DNA from: Stagonosporopsis chrysanthemi
Taxonomy: Eukaryota > Ascomycota > Dothideomycetes > Pleosporales > Didymellaceae
Length of the DNA stretch: 64,000 nt
Reading direction: 5' to 3'
NCBI GenBank assembly: GCA_022560025.1
Contig: JAFISE010000032.1
Span: 1 to 64,000 of the forward strand
Numbering within the stretch: position 1 is the stretch's first letter; each line of letters starts with the position of its first letter. The notes beneath the pieces were generated by a model that was given only the letters and a program-made list of their open reading frames with translations, made no database searches and was not told the DNA's origin. The position numbers were made by a program, and so were the translations under genes. Positions 52,008 to 61,789 of this stretch are shown piece by piece.

Positions 52008-55000
52008 ATGGCATTATTGTATGCTCCACGTACATTGGAAAACAAAAGAGGAGCCGCTTATACCGGAACAGATATACCAGCAGTTTCATACCAGCTATAT
52101 TCTTCGCTCCCGTCTAGCTCCCCTCCCCCATACTACTCGCAGCCGACGAACGACGTGCCCTCCCGTCAGGAGCCGAGCACGCACTCAGTTCATGGCCCTA
52201 GTGAGGTCTCGCGACCTATCGATCCATCCATGGACCGAAGCCATGGAGGTCGTTATGAGCCCCCCACACCTCGAGCACAAGCGGACAACTACAGGCCAAC
52301 AATGGAACCAGACACAGCATCGTGGACCCCATATGAGCCGTTGAAGCGCCGGGCTGATGAGCTGCACCACGACGAGTATAGGCATGCGTCACAGGGCCTG
52401 AAGCAAAGTGTGCCAGATCAAGAGCTGGGACAGGCAGCCCGCTGTACATTTTTTGATACCAGTTTTCCTGCATTTCCGCACAATGTCCACAGTAAAAACG
52501 TAGAACCACCCAGACTGGTGGGAGAAGCTGTACTTCATCACAATGGCAGGGTTGTAGAATTTCGCGGCAGGGAGCGGGTACACTTAGACCCCGTATCTGG
52601 GCGGCTTGTACAGCCTTCGAAACAGTTTTCTGCATCCCTCGCCAATAGACCATTGGAATTCGGCTTCGGAGCCCCCAAACGCCCATTGCAATCGTCCAGT
52701 TCTCCACGCGGCTCGAAAAACGCACCGCTCGAGATTTTACCCAGCCCCCAGCGCGAGACGAAATGCAGGAAGCCAGAACTTCAAACCAGTGTTCGTTCTA
52801 AATCGCGGGAGGCTGCCAGACCAGCAAGGCCCATGAGTTACGAAGGCTTTTCGAGACAAGAGCTCACGAAGATGCTCGCGGAAACCACTAATCACAAATT
52901 GAAGAAGGTGCGATACTATGCTGTAGGTGTTGGACGCAAATCGGGAGTTTATCTCGACTGGCCCTCCGCTGAGAAGCAAGTCACTGGTTTTCATGGCGCA
53001 AAGCTCAAGAAGTTCAAGACCATGGAGGACGCATTAGCGTACGTTGATAAGTACAGAGCATCTACCCACATTGCACCGACTACACAGAACTCTCGTTCAA
53101 TGGCACAAATATCCTTCGAGTCGGGCTATCATTCCAATAGCGCCCAACATAAGCCGTACAAACCATTGATACAGGAAAATGAACTACTAGGCCCAGGACG
53201 TGATCTTGTCCGTCTCAGTGACAATGCCATGCCCGTCATGGACAAAGAGCCACCTCTTGTTCCTGAGCAACAGCGCGTTGTTGACTTGATATTGCAAGGC
53301 CACAATATCTTCTACACTGGGTCTGCAGGGTGCGGTAAAAGCACTATCCTTAAGGCTTTTGTGAAACAGCTGCAGAAACGAAAGAAGAGGGTCAAGATTA
53401 TCGCACCAACGAACCTGGCCGCGCTCAATATTGGCGGTCAAACGACCTGGAACTTTGCTGGATGGACGCCTGATAGCATGAAGAAGGGTATACAGAAACT
53501 AAAGGAAAGCTCCTTGGGCACACAGAGCTGGCTGAGGTTTGACCGGACGGATGTTTTGGTCATTGATGAGATTAGCATGGTTGAGAATCTGCAATTCGAA
53601 CGCCTGAATGCGATCTTGAAACATTCGCGAGGAGAGAAGCACGGTAAACACGCATTTGGAGGCATCCAGCTGGTTGTTACAGGAGATGTAAGCTTCAAGT
53701 GCATATACTTATCAACGGCTGATCAGTGTAGTTCTACCAATTAGCTCCCGTTAAACCGTTCAGGCACTGCATGTGTGGTTGGGAGCTGGAGAAAGACAAC
53801 CAGAATAATCCCGAAGAGTACACATGTACGAACAATAGCTGCCCGGAGCACACTTTCTATGACATTGACAAGTGGGCTTTTCGAAGCAATGCTTGGAAAG
53901 CAAGTATATCACCCTGTCAAACACTATCATTTTGCTGACCATTTCAGGAATGCGATTTCAAGTATGTCAACCTTACTCAGATCCATAGGCAGTCCGACAT
54001 GATGTTCAAGACCATTCTCAACCGTATACGAACGGATGGTACTATACTGAAACCACACGCTCACATTCTGCTAAATCATACCTCGGAAACTGAAGGTGCA
54101 ATCGAGATTTATGCCCGTCGTGTTGATGTGGACAGAGTCAACAATAACAATATAAGGAAGATACCGTCGGCGGCTTGCGCATACAAATGCGTTGACCATT
54201 TCCATTGGCCGGACCACCATAGGAGCGACAAAACTCTCGAAAGAAACACGTATCGAATGCCAGATGGGAGCTTAGGCTCACTGGTAAGCTCGCTCCCCTG
54301 TAGCATAGTAGGCCTCAGATCTGACACCTCATGCAGAAAGAGCATCGCTTCGAACCCCACGTTCAACTAAAGCTGAATCAGCGCGTGGTCCTGCAGGCCA
54401 ATCTGGATCCCAGATCTGGTCTTATAAATGGAGCACAAGGCACGATCGTTCGTTTCGAGGAGTTTGACGAGAAGGCGCTACCGAAGAAGGGTGAATCCAT
54501 TGAGCTGCGCGGCGACCATGCTATGTATCGTCAAATACGAATCGAGGGCTTTGCCAACGCAAATAGACGCCAGCCTTGGCCTGTGGTCTGCTTCACAAAT
54601 GGTGTTACACGGACCATCTTCGCGGATTGTATGGTGAACTTGCTCGGGAACGAAGAGCCGTGGTGCATGCTCTCCAGGACGCAGATTCCGCTTGCTGCCG
54701 GCTACGCCATAACTGTGCACAAGGCTCAGGTTGGTAGTGGTGCTGACTGCGACTGCAAACAGACTGACACACTCCAGGGCATGACGCTCGACCGTGTCAC
54801 CGTTGACCTATCCCGAGCCTTCGAGCCCAGTCAGATCTACGTTGCTTGTGAGTTTGTGAGTGAGATTCCGGTGTGTCGCACTAACAGCTTCGATAGTAAG
54901 CAGAGCACGGTCTCTGGAGGGCTTAACAGTCACGGCTCTTCCCCGCGACGATTTGGGTGGCGCAAACCCGCAGGTCAAGGAATTCATGGACAACGTAGTG

Positions 55001-55027
55001 ATTAAGAAAAAGCCCGTTACTTACTAG
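52008..55027 (+). CDS. PIF1-family helicase with N-terminal RNase H1-type hybrid-binding domain
   Basis: Six exons, 52008-53687, 53732-53899, 53948-54283, 54337-54729, 54778-54847 and 54897-55027, give 925 aa. Residues 1-290 are low-complexity. Residues about 299-350 form an RNase H1 N-terminal (viroplasmin-type) domain: KKVRYYAVGVGRKSGVYLDW, EKQVTGFHGAKLKKFKT, EDALAYVDKY. The SF1B helicase core follows: Walker A GSAGCGKST (about 438), APTNLAALNIGG, Walker B VLVIDEISMV, GIQLVVTGD joined to FYQLAPVKPF, VNLTQIHRQSD, GYAITVHKAQ joined to GMTLD, and YVALSRARSLEGL. A Cys-rich insert (CMCGWELE...CTNNSC) lies after motif III. Intron 2 (53900-53947) is GC-AG (AAA|GCAAGT...TTTCAG). The hybrid-binding domain would place the 5'-3' helicase on RNA-DNA hybrids. 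Nuclear or mitochondrial location is not clear. Confidence 0.88.
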
Positions 55028-55228
55028 GCGATGATCAGCGCTGTTGTCACATTTTGCTGTTGAAGTGACTGAAGCGTTCGAGCCTTAGATGCACGGCGTC
55101 TGCCCGAGTTTTGCATATTAGAATCCGGTTTAGATACATGTTATTTCTACGATATGTTGTGATACCCTGGCCTATATTTAGTAGTCAAACAGCACAGACG
55201 CATGGTTCTTCTCAAAGGCATAGTCCGT

Positions 55229-55511
55229 TCACATGTATGTCGCTAAAGCCGTCTCGGTAGTGCTTACGAACAGGAACGAGGGTTGCCCATCGGGAGGTAA
55301 AGATGTGCCCTTGGATTCGATCTCTATGCCACAACGTTGCCCAAGCATAGGGTGTTGAGGAGCAGACGAAGATGCGAAATGTCGGACAAGCGCGCTGAAG
55401 CCTGAGTTCAGCCGATATGCGCGTGAAGGACCTTGTATTTCCTTGTGCAGCTAGCTGCTGCTGACACTGCAGGTGTTGCTTAACCAACCTCACACATACC
55501 CAATAAGACAT
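55229..55511 (-). CDS. Possible small spliced gene (77 aa)
   Basis: A four-codon first exon (ATG TCT TAT TGG, 55511-55500) is followed by a strong donor (GTATGT) and a 49-bp intron ending in CAGCTAG at 55451, giving exon 2 at 55450-55229 in phase 0. Exon 2 reads with natural composition (LHKEIQGPSRAYRLNSGFSA, LVRHFASSSAPQHPMLGQRC, GIEIESKGTSLPPDGQPSFL) and ends at TGA. No family is recognised. The unspliced frame over the same DNA also stays open for 105 codons but is Arg/Cys/Trp-rich and less protein-like. The tiny first exon makes the model uncertain; an upstream exon may exist. Confidence 0.35.
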
Positions 55512-55605
55512 GGTTACTACGTCTGACAAAGGCAGTGGATGTCAAAGATTATATCTATGAATTGGCCAACATTGCAGTCTTTACTGTGTCCTTCCTTTCT
55601 CCGCA

Positions 55606-56051
55606 ATGACGTCCCAGAATCGCGCCATCGAACTTACGAAATGCAACCTTCGTGCTATCTTCGGTAAGAGAGATGCGATGAAGCGACTGCGTACGATCTC
55701 AGACATTTAGGGGGCGAACGGCGAGATCGTGTCGTCGACGAGATGGGCGTGTTCAAGACGCATGAAGCGATCAGTGGCGTAGTCGAGAAAATACAGAGTC
55801 TGGGTGACCCTGACGACGGATTCGTCGAGCCAGGTATATCGAAGATATGAGAGATGTTACGTAATTACTAATTTGCTTGGTAAGGTAGTATTGAGTGCTT
55901 GAAGCACGACGACGAGGAAGATACATGGGTGACAAGAGTCAAGTGGGGCATTGGACCAAAGGACGAAAAACCGAAGGTGACGGAATGGGTTGTTTTGACG
56001 ATTACGAACGGACGGGTCAGAGCCTGCTATACATTCCTTGATGCCCAGTAA
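55606..56051 (+). CDS. Small NTF2-like (SnoaL-type) protein, shortened
   Basis: Three exons, 55606-55663, 55711-55833 and 55885-56051, with introns of 47 and 51 bp, give 115 aa. It reads MTSQNRAIELTKCNLRAIFG, then GERRDRVVDEMGVFKTHEAI, SGVVEKIQSL, then after intron 2 SIECLKHDDEEDTWVTRVKW and TEWVVLTITNGRVRACYTFL. The pattern of two N-terminal helices, a short acidic loop and paired strands with Trp fits small SnoaL/NTF2-like proteins. Compared with typical members, about a dozen residues of the region between the first helix and the G-V-F-x-x-H-E-A-I motif are missing. It is convergent with the cupin gene, with only 34 bp between stops. A ligand-binding or isomerase/hydratase role is possible but unproven. 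Confidence 0.7.
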
Positions 56052-56085
56052 CTATCTATCACCTACTCCTGCCAGCTCTTGTTAC

Positions 56086-56664
56086 TCAATAGGCGCCCTC
56101 CGCTTTCTCCGGATCCTGACTCTTTCCCCACCCATCAAGATTGTGCACAATGGGGCTTCTTCCCCCGCGTGTGATAATCCACTTGACTTCTTCATCGCCG
56201 TCGTTGACCTCTTGGTGCTCGGCCTAGTGTCAATGAGCATGTGTTTTAAGCGCGGTTGACGAATGCATACGTAAGCTGGAATTAATGCAAAGTCACCTGG
56301 AGCTAGCTCTTGTCTCTTCTTGCCGTTCTCGCTGACAATAGCTCCTCGGCCGCTGACGGCATAGACAATTGTGTCTGTTTGACGTTGGTTCCCACTTTTC
56401 AATTTGATTGGATAATGATGTCCTTGGAAAGACTGTACCTAGTTCTCCGTGGTGATGGATAGCACTGGCGCTGTGAGGCTTTGCGAGCATCACTGTGCGT
56501 ATGAGCACATGTTACATGTTGTAAAGTTCACATGAGTACTTACCCGTGCCACAGATCTGATCGGACATGTCTACAATTGCGGGGATGCGCTCCATGCCGT
56601 CGCTCTGGGGACCACTTGGAGACGTCATCTCCGACGACTTTTTAACTTTGACCTCACCTGTCAT
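56086..56664 (-). CDS. Small cupin-domain protein
   Basis: Four exons, 56664-56544, 56492-56439, 56374-56271 and 56223-56086, with introns of 51, 64 and 47 bp, give 138 aa. The N-terminus is MTGEVKVKKSSEMTSPSGPQ, then MLAKPHSASAIHHHGELG-type cupin motif 1 (HHH plus downstream Glu), TIVYAVSGRGAIVSENGKKR, and LAPGDFALIPAYAEHQEVND, which is cupin motif 2 with its His. The two conserved motifs would bind one metal ion. Fungal single-domain cupins of this size include isomerases, dioxygenases and metabolite-binding proteins. It faces the NTF2-like gene tail to tail, and lies about 850 bp from the b5-acyl-CoA dehydrogenase, divergently. Each splice junction preserves a recognisable motif, so the model is good although no single long frame exists. 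Confidence 0.8.
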
Positions 56665-57512
56665 GTTGGTATGGATGTCTAAGGATTGAACGAGTTGTGT
56701 TGGATGGAAGAGCGTTCTCAGCTGCAGGACCGTGACGTCCGGTGGAGATCACTCCGGACAGCTTCACCCTACGAAGGAGCTCGTTTCTTTTCAGCGATTG
56801 TTCCCAAGAACACCAGAACCCGTGTTGGCTGCAACTTGCTACTGCCTGACACCTACCACATATCGAACAAATCTATTATTGTGGAAATAAAGCGCTTACT
56901 CTCTGTGGATCAATCTATCATAGTTAGATTCCTATGCTCTTTATTAACCGTGACCAACCTAGGGTTTTAGGGTGCTTGCACTCGATTGCTCAATAGAGAC
57001 CAGCTCGTTCGTAGTGTACCTGCGCCTGCACTCTGGACATCTCGAACCTCACGAACCTTGGAACCCAGACGAACTGCATCAATGTCAACTCCGTAGCTCC
57101 GACGCGCCTCGTAGCAGCTGATTGTCAGCATTTGGCTTGTGAACGCCGCGGTGCTGGCCCGTGGACAATTGGAGACCGTGCCTCGGCTCATCTTGATCTG
57201 GCCTCAAGCTTGACGTCAACCACGTCTCACCTGGAAGCAGTAGGTCAGCCGCTCACCCCCGGCCGCAGCCAATAGCAGCGACTTTATTGCGCTCACGAGA
57301 TCGCGGGTCTACCCCGGAATGCGCCAGATGCGGCTACTTTCATGTGCGTCCCCAGACTCCTTGGCGTGGAGCTGGCGTTGCATGTGAAAGGTGCCTGACG
57401 CTGGTCGTTTATAGATCCACTGTTTCGTGCGGCCTCCTTTGTCTTGTGACTGCGACTCCTTCTTGTACCATACCATTACTCTTGAGCATCTACGTCTTTT
57501 TCCTATACCAAG
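56665..57512. other. Divergent intergenic region, cupin / b5-acyl-CoA dehydrogenase
   Basis: A 74-codon minus-strand ORF with a true ATG (57191-56967) has no recognisable content and is not called. The segment around 56947-57000 resembles 51690-51740. The right end is a C/T-rich leader of the plus-strand gene. Confidence 0.4.
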
Positions 57513-59264
57513 ATGGCGAAGCGATTTTCTACCGCAGATGTTGCGGCGCACAAGACAGCAGACGATCTCTACATTATTGTAGATGAAGATGTGTACGACC
57601 TGACCAAGTTTGCAGATGAGCATCCTGGAGGCAAAAAGAGTATGTGAAGTCTTGACGGCCGCTAATAGGATTCTATTGACAACTTGCAGTCCTCACTCGT
57701 GTCGCCGGCAAGGATGCCTCGAAGCAGTTCTGGAAATACCACAATGAGAGTATCCTCAAGAAGTACCAGAAACAACTACAGGTTGGATCGCTAGACACAA
57801 AGGCTGCGCCTCCCACACCGCCAGCAACACCACCTCCCCAGAAGAAAGAGATCGTCAAGCCTGAAGCTGTTCCCGGCGCCATCGCACCTCAGCCAACTGA
57901 GGCTGCTGCTGAGGAGGTTGAGCCATTCGATACCTACGGCGATCTCATTCCATACGCCGATCCCTCTTGGTACCACAGCTACCACAGCCCCTATTACAAC
58001 GAGACCCACGTAGCTCTCCGCGATGAAGTACGAACATGGGTTGAGGAGAAGATCATGCCCAACGTCACCGAGTGGGACGAGGCGAAACAGGTGCCGGACG
58101 AGATCTACCGCGAGATGGGTGAGCGTGGCTATCTCGCTGGTCTCCTAGGTATCCACTACCCATCACAATACACCGATAAGCGAGTCGCAAGTGTACCACC
58201 CGAGAAGTGGGACCACTTCCACGAGATGATCCTCACAGACGAGCTGTCCCGAACAGGCAGTGGAGGTCTGGTTTGGAACCTCATCGGTGGTTATGGCATT
58301 GGCGGCCCACCAGTTTTCAAGTTTGCAAAGCCAGAGCTGATCAAGCGTATCGGCCCTGGGCTGCTCAGCGGCGAGAAGCGCATTTGCCTTGCTATCACAG
58401 AGCCCGACGCTGGTGAGTAATGACACCCAACTTCGCCGAACGAAACACTGACAACCTCCAGGTAGCGACGTTGCCGGACTGACCTGCGAAGCTAAGCTCT
58501 CCGAAGACGGTAAGCACTACATAGTCAATGGCGAGAAAAAGTGGATCACCAACGGTGTCTGGTCTGACTACTTCACGACCGCCGTGCGTACCTCCGAAAA
58601 GGGCATGAACGGTGTCTCCGTTCTCCTGATCGAGCGCTCAGCAGGTGGTGTATCTACCCGCCGAATGGACTGCCAGGGAGTATGGTCATCGGGAACCACC
58701 TACATCACATTCGAAGATGTCAAGGTTCCCGTGGAGAACCTCATCGGCAAGGAGAACCAAGGCTTCAAGGTCGTCATGACCAACTTCAACCACGAGCGCA
58801 TTGGTATTGTCATCCAGTCCGTGCGCTTCGCACGCGTCTGCTACGAAGAGAGCGTCAAGTACGCGCACAAGCGCAAGACTTTCGGCAAGAAGCTCATCGA
58901 CCACCCCGTCATTCGACTCAAGCTTGCGCACATGGCCCGCCAGATCGAGGCCAGCTACAACTGGCTCGAAAACCTGGTCTACCAGTGCCAGCTGATGGGC
59001 GAGACAGAAGCTATGTTGAAGCTGGGTGGAGCCATTGCCAGCTTGAAGGCGCAGAGTACTACGACCTTTGAATTCTGTGCGAGGGAAGCTAGTCAGATTT
59101 TTGGTGGCCTGAGTTACAGCCGTGGCGGCCAGGGCGCGAAGGTCGAGAGGCTGTACAGGGATGTCAGGGCGTATGCTATCCCCGGTGGCAGTGAGGAGAT
59201 CATGTTGGACTTGAGCATCAGGCAAGCGCTGAGGGTGCACAAGGTGTTGGGTATGAAGTTGTAG
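57513..59264 (+). CDS. Cytochrome b5 - acyl-CoA dehydrogenase fusion
   Basis: Three exons, 57513-57639, 57690-58412 and 58462-59264, with introns of about 50 bp, give 550 aa. Residues 1-80 are a cytochrome b5 domain (ADVAAHKTADDLYIIVDEDV, heme His37 in HPGG and His60 in YHNES). A Pro/Lys/Glu linker (to about 130) leads to the acyl-CoA dehydrogenase core: MGERGYLAGLLGIHYPSQYT, ICLAITEPDAGSDVAGL (FAD/substrate motif), EKKWITNGVWSDYFTTAVRT, and the C-terminal helical bundle with GGLSYSRGGQGAKVERLYRD. The catalytic base region is not as clear as in mitochondrial short/medium-chain enzymes. This is a known fungal architecture in which b5 may pass electrons from the flavin. The acyl substrate is unknown. 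The ATG has A at -3 (accaagATGG). Confidence 0.9.
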
Positions 59265-59310
59265 AAGAGAGTGTACATAGAGCCCCCAATACACGTTGCC
59301 ATTCGAAGGC

Positions 59311-60586
59311 TTATCTAAGTCGTCCCCACTCAGCCTTCAAAGCTACGTCTCCGTCCTCGTCTACGACTTTGCCTCTGTCCCACTCTCTATCCTGCCCTTT
59401 TTTGGTCCACACTACGTCTTCTTCCATCGGATCGCCGCCCTTCTCCCACTTCTTCACCTGCTCTTCCTTGAAGCCCGCCGCGCGCAGTCGGTCTGCACCT
59501 TGTTGTCTCCAGCGTTCTCGGTCTCGCATCGACTCGAGCGCCTCATCCCAATCATCCTCTCGATCTGAGCCCTGTCTCAGGTCCATGGATGGATCGTAGT
59601 TTGTGGAGAAGCGTGACTCAATACCCAAGGAGCTAGCTTTGAGAGCACCTCGGCCGCGTGAGCGGACAGTGGGCTCGGGTGGAGGTGGGAGTGGTCCAAC
59701 GATGGCTTCGAGAGGGTCCGAACCGGACGCTAGAGTATCGGAGTTTCGCCTGCTTTTGCGTTGCCTGGTCGGACTGCGCGATGAGCGTCGAGGAGAGCGT
59801 GAACGGTCGCGTATCCTGTGACTTTTGCGACGAGGCGATCTTGATCGCGATCGAGACCTTGATCTGGAGTAAGAGCCATGTTTCCTTCGACTTCGCCGAT
59901 GTGACACATCATCCTCTTTCTCCGCTTTGTCATGGCGACTTCTGCGGCTGCTCTCGCGGTGGTCTCTCGAGCGTCTTGATTTGTGGCCTTTGTCGCTATT
60001 CTCATGCCCTCTCTTATGTCTGTACCTCTCTCCGCTCCTGCTCCTATTTTTCCTGGAACGAGATTCAAAGTGATCGTTTCCGTGTGACCTTCTGTGGACC
60101 TTCTCACGGTCGTGTCCGCCCTTATCGTCTGTTGTTCGCCCTGAGCGATGTTGCTTTAAGTCTTGACTGTCGCATGGGGGACTCAAGCGACCCTCTATCC
60201 TCATTTTCGCTCGATCTACGGCCATCGTGCGGTCTCTGTCTCTCTCACGGTTCATATGCCTTAAGCGCGAGCTTGACTCCTCGGCCTCCTTCGCCAGCAG
60301 TGCAGCATTGTGGTTGTCGGTTTGACGTATGATGTGTCGCAAGAAGTTTGTGTTCGGCTTGGGCGCGCTGTTTCTCGATCTACTATCACGTCAGTGTTGA
60401 CCAAATAGAGAGAAATTCTCTTGTACATTGGCAGTTGCTTCAAGGCTACAGACATCAGAGGCTTCCTACGCACCTCTTGGGATTGAAGGCGTCCAGCCCA
60501 ACTAGGTCATACGTCTTGCTTGTCTTCTTCGCGTCTTGCACTAGAAGTTTCGCAACGTATTCGTCATCGTCAATATTAAATGGCAT
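59311..60586 (-). CDS. RS-domain (SR-rich) nuclear protein, splicing-factor-like
   Basis: Two exons, 60586-60474 and 60382-59311, with a 91-bp intron (GTGCGT...ACTGACGTGATAG), give 394 aa. The N-terminus MPFNIDDDEYVAKLLVQDAK continues across the splice into KPNTNFLRHIIRQTDNHNAA and LLAKEAEES, a motif shared by a eukaryotic family associated with splicing. The middle is a long Arg/Ser/His/Asp repeat (SRSRSRSRSRSPRRKSHRIR), typical of SR proteins phosphorylated on serine and located in nuclear speckles. The C-terminus is conserved-looking (GIESRFSTNYDPSMDLRQGS, WDEALESMRDRERWRQQGAD). A spliceosome-associated role is inferred. No RRM is present, so it is not a classical SR protein. It lies 46 bp from the dehydrogenase stop, convergent. 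Confidence 0.8.
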
Positions 60587-60761
60587 GGTTGAGATGTAGG
60601 AAAGAGGAATGACGCAGGATCACGAATGAGAAGTGGAGCTTAGCCCTAGACAGGAAATAGCCGCGGCGGCCAGCCCTACGCGGCGCGTGCTGGGCCAAAA
60701 CAAACACCCCTCCAACCTATAGAGCTCGACGCGAACGTATCCACGGCACGATATAATTACG

Positions 60762-61681
60762 ATGGTTGCGACTCGCAAGTCTGCATCTGCTGCGCCTACA
60801 CCGGCATCAGCTCTTGCACAACTACAGCAAGAACACGAATTGAAAATTATTGCCATAACAGAGCCGCTCAAGCCAAAGGACATCCCTCAATCTTCGAACA
60901 AGCGTAATTCAGCGGCATCCGTCGACAGCGACCAAAACGTCGATACACATCCTGCGGCGCTGGAAGCGGACTTGAAGCACTACAAGGTCAGTACAGACTG
61001 AGCCGGGAAGGCGCACAGCTAACAGCATCCCAGGAGCTTTTCAGCAAGCTGCGCTTTTCTTACGTAGAGCAAGTAACGAAGGAGAAATTCCTGCGCAACC
61101 TGACCGACGATCCACCCCGGCTTGTCGAAGGCACGGAAAACGAGGAAAAGGAGGCTGAGAATCTTGCAGTGAAGGCAAGCCTGAAGGAGCGCAAACTCGA
61201 AGTTGCAGAGATACTGAAGCAGTTGGAGGCGAAGGGGCAAGAACTTGCTTGGCGTTACGATGCTGTGCAGTTGAGGCGTCAACGACTGGAAACACTTCCC
61301 ACTGAGGTCGAGGGCCTCGAAGCCAGCATTGCGCAGCTGAAGCAAGACCAGATACCCACGTCAAACAATCCAGAACTGGGTCTGCCATTGCCTGAAACAC
61401 TGAGGTTACTCAGTGAGCGAGAGGCGGAGCTGGCCACACTCAATGCGCAAATCGCGCAGCTGCAGGCCTCTCTGCCAAACCAAGCCAAAGATCTCGAAAA
61501 GCTCGAACGCGAACTCAAGCCACTGGAGACACAGAAACAGGGCACGGTCGCAGCGGCTAGGGAGGCAAAGCGGAGGAAAGAAGAGGGTGGCGGCATCGGC
61601 GACGAACTCGAGGAGAAGGGTCGATGGCTCACAGCCTCGGAGAAAGCGCTGAGTGACATGTTTGTAGAAGTGGAGAGCTGA
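60762..61681 (+). CDS. Coiled-coil kinetochore protein, Sos7-like
   Basis: Two exons, 60762-60986 and 61034-61681, with a 47-bp intron (GTCAGT...CATCCCAG), give 290 aa. A short Ala/Ser-rich N-terminus (MVATRKSASAAPTPASALAQ) is followed by the block LFSKLRFSYVEQVTKEKFLR with LTDDPPRLVEG, which I associate with the Sos7 family, partner of Spc7/KNL1 at the kinetochore. The rest is almost all coiled coil (about residues 120-270) with a Lys/Arg-rich stretch near the end (AAREAKRRKEEGGG). The family call is from memory of the block and should be checked. The gene shares a compact 175-bp bidirectional upstream region with the RS-domain gene. Confidence 0.65.
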
Positions 61682-61789
61682 GCGCGGGCCCGCAGATCGT
61701 TTGGTGCTGGCAGCATCCTTTTATCTGGTGTTACAGGCGCTTAGAGCATCCTTCTCAAGATACCATTGGCTTTTGCAAAAGCTGTTTCA

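Noticed and set aside
52902..53070. Viral insertion suggested by the viroplasmin-type name of the domain
   Set aside because: The domain is a cellular RNase H1 module; it sits in a spliced cellular helicase gene with no viral neighbours.
56967..57191. A 74-codon minus-strand ORF in the cupin/dehydrogenase promoter region
   Set aside because: Real ATG but short, no family, and located in a divergent promoter interval.
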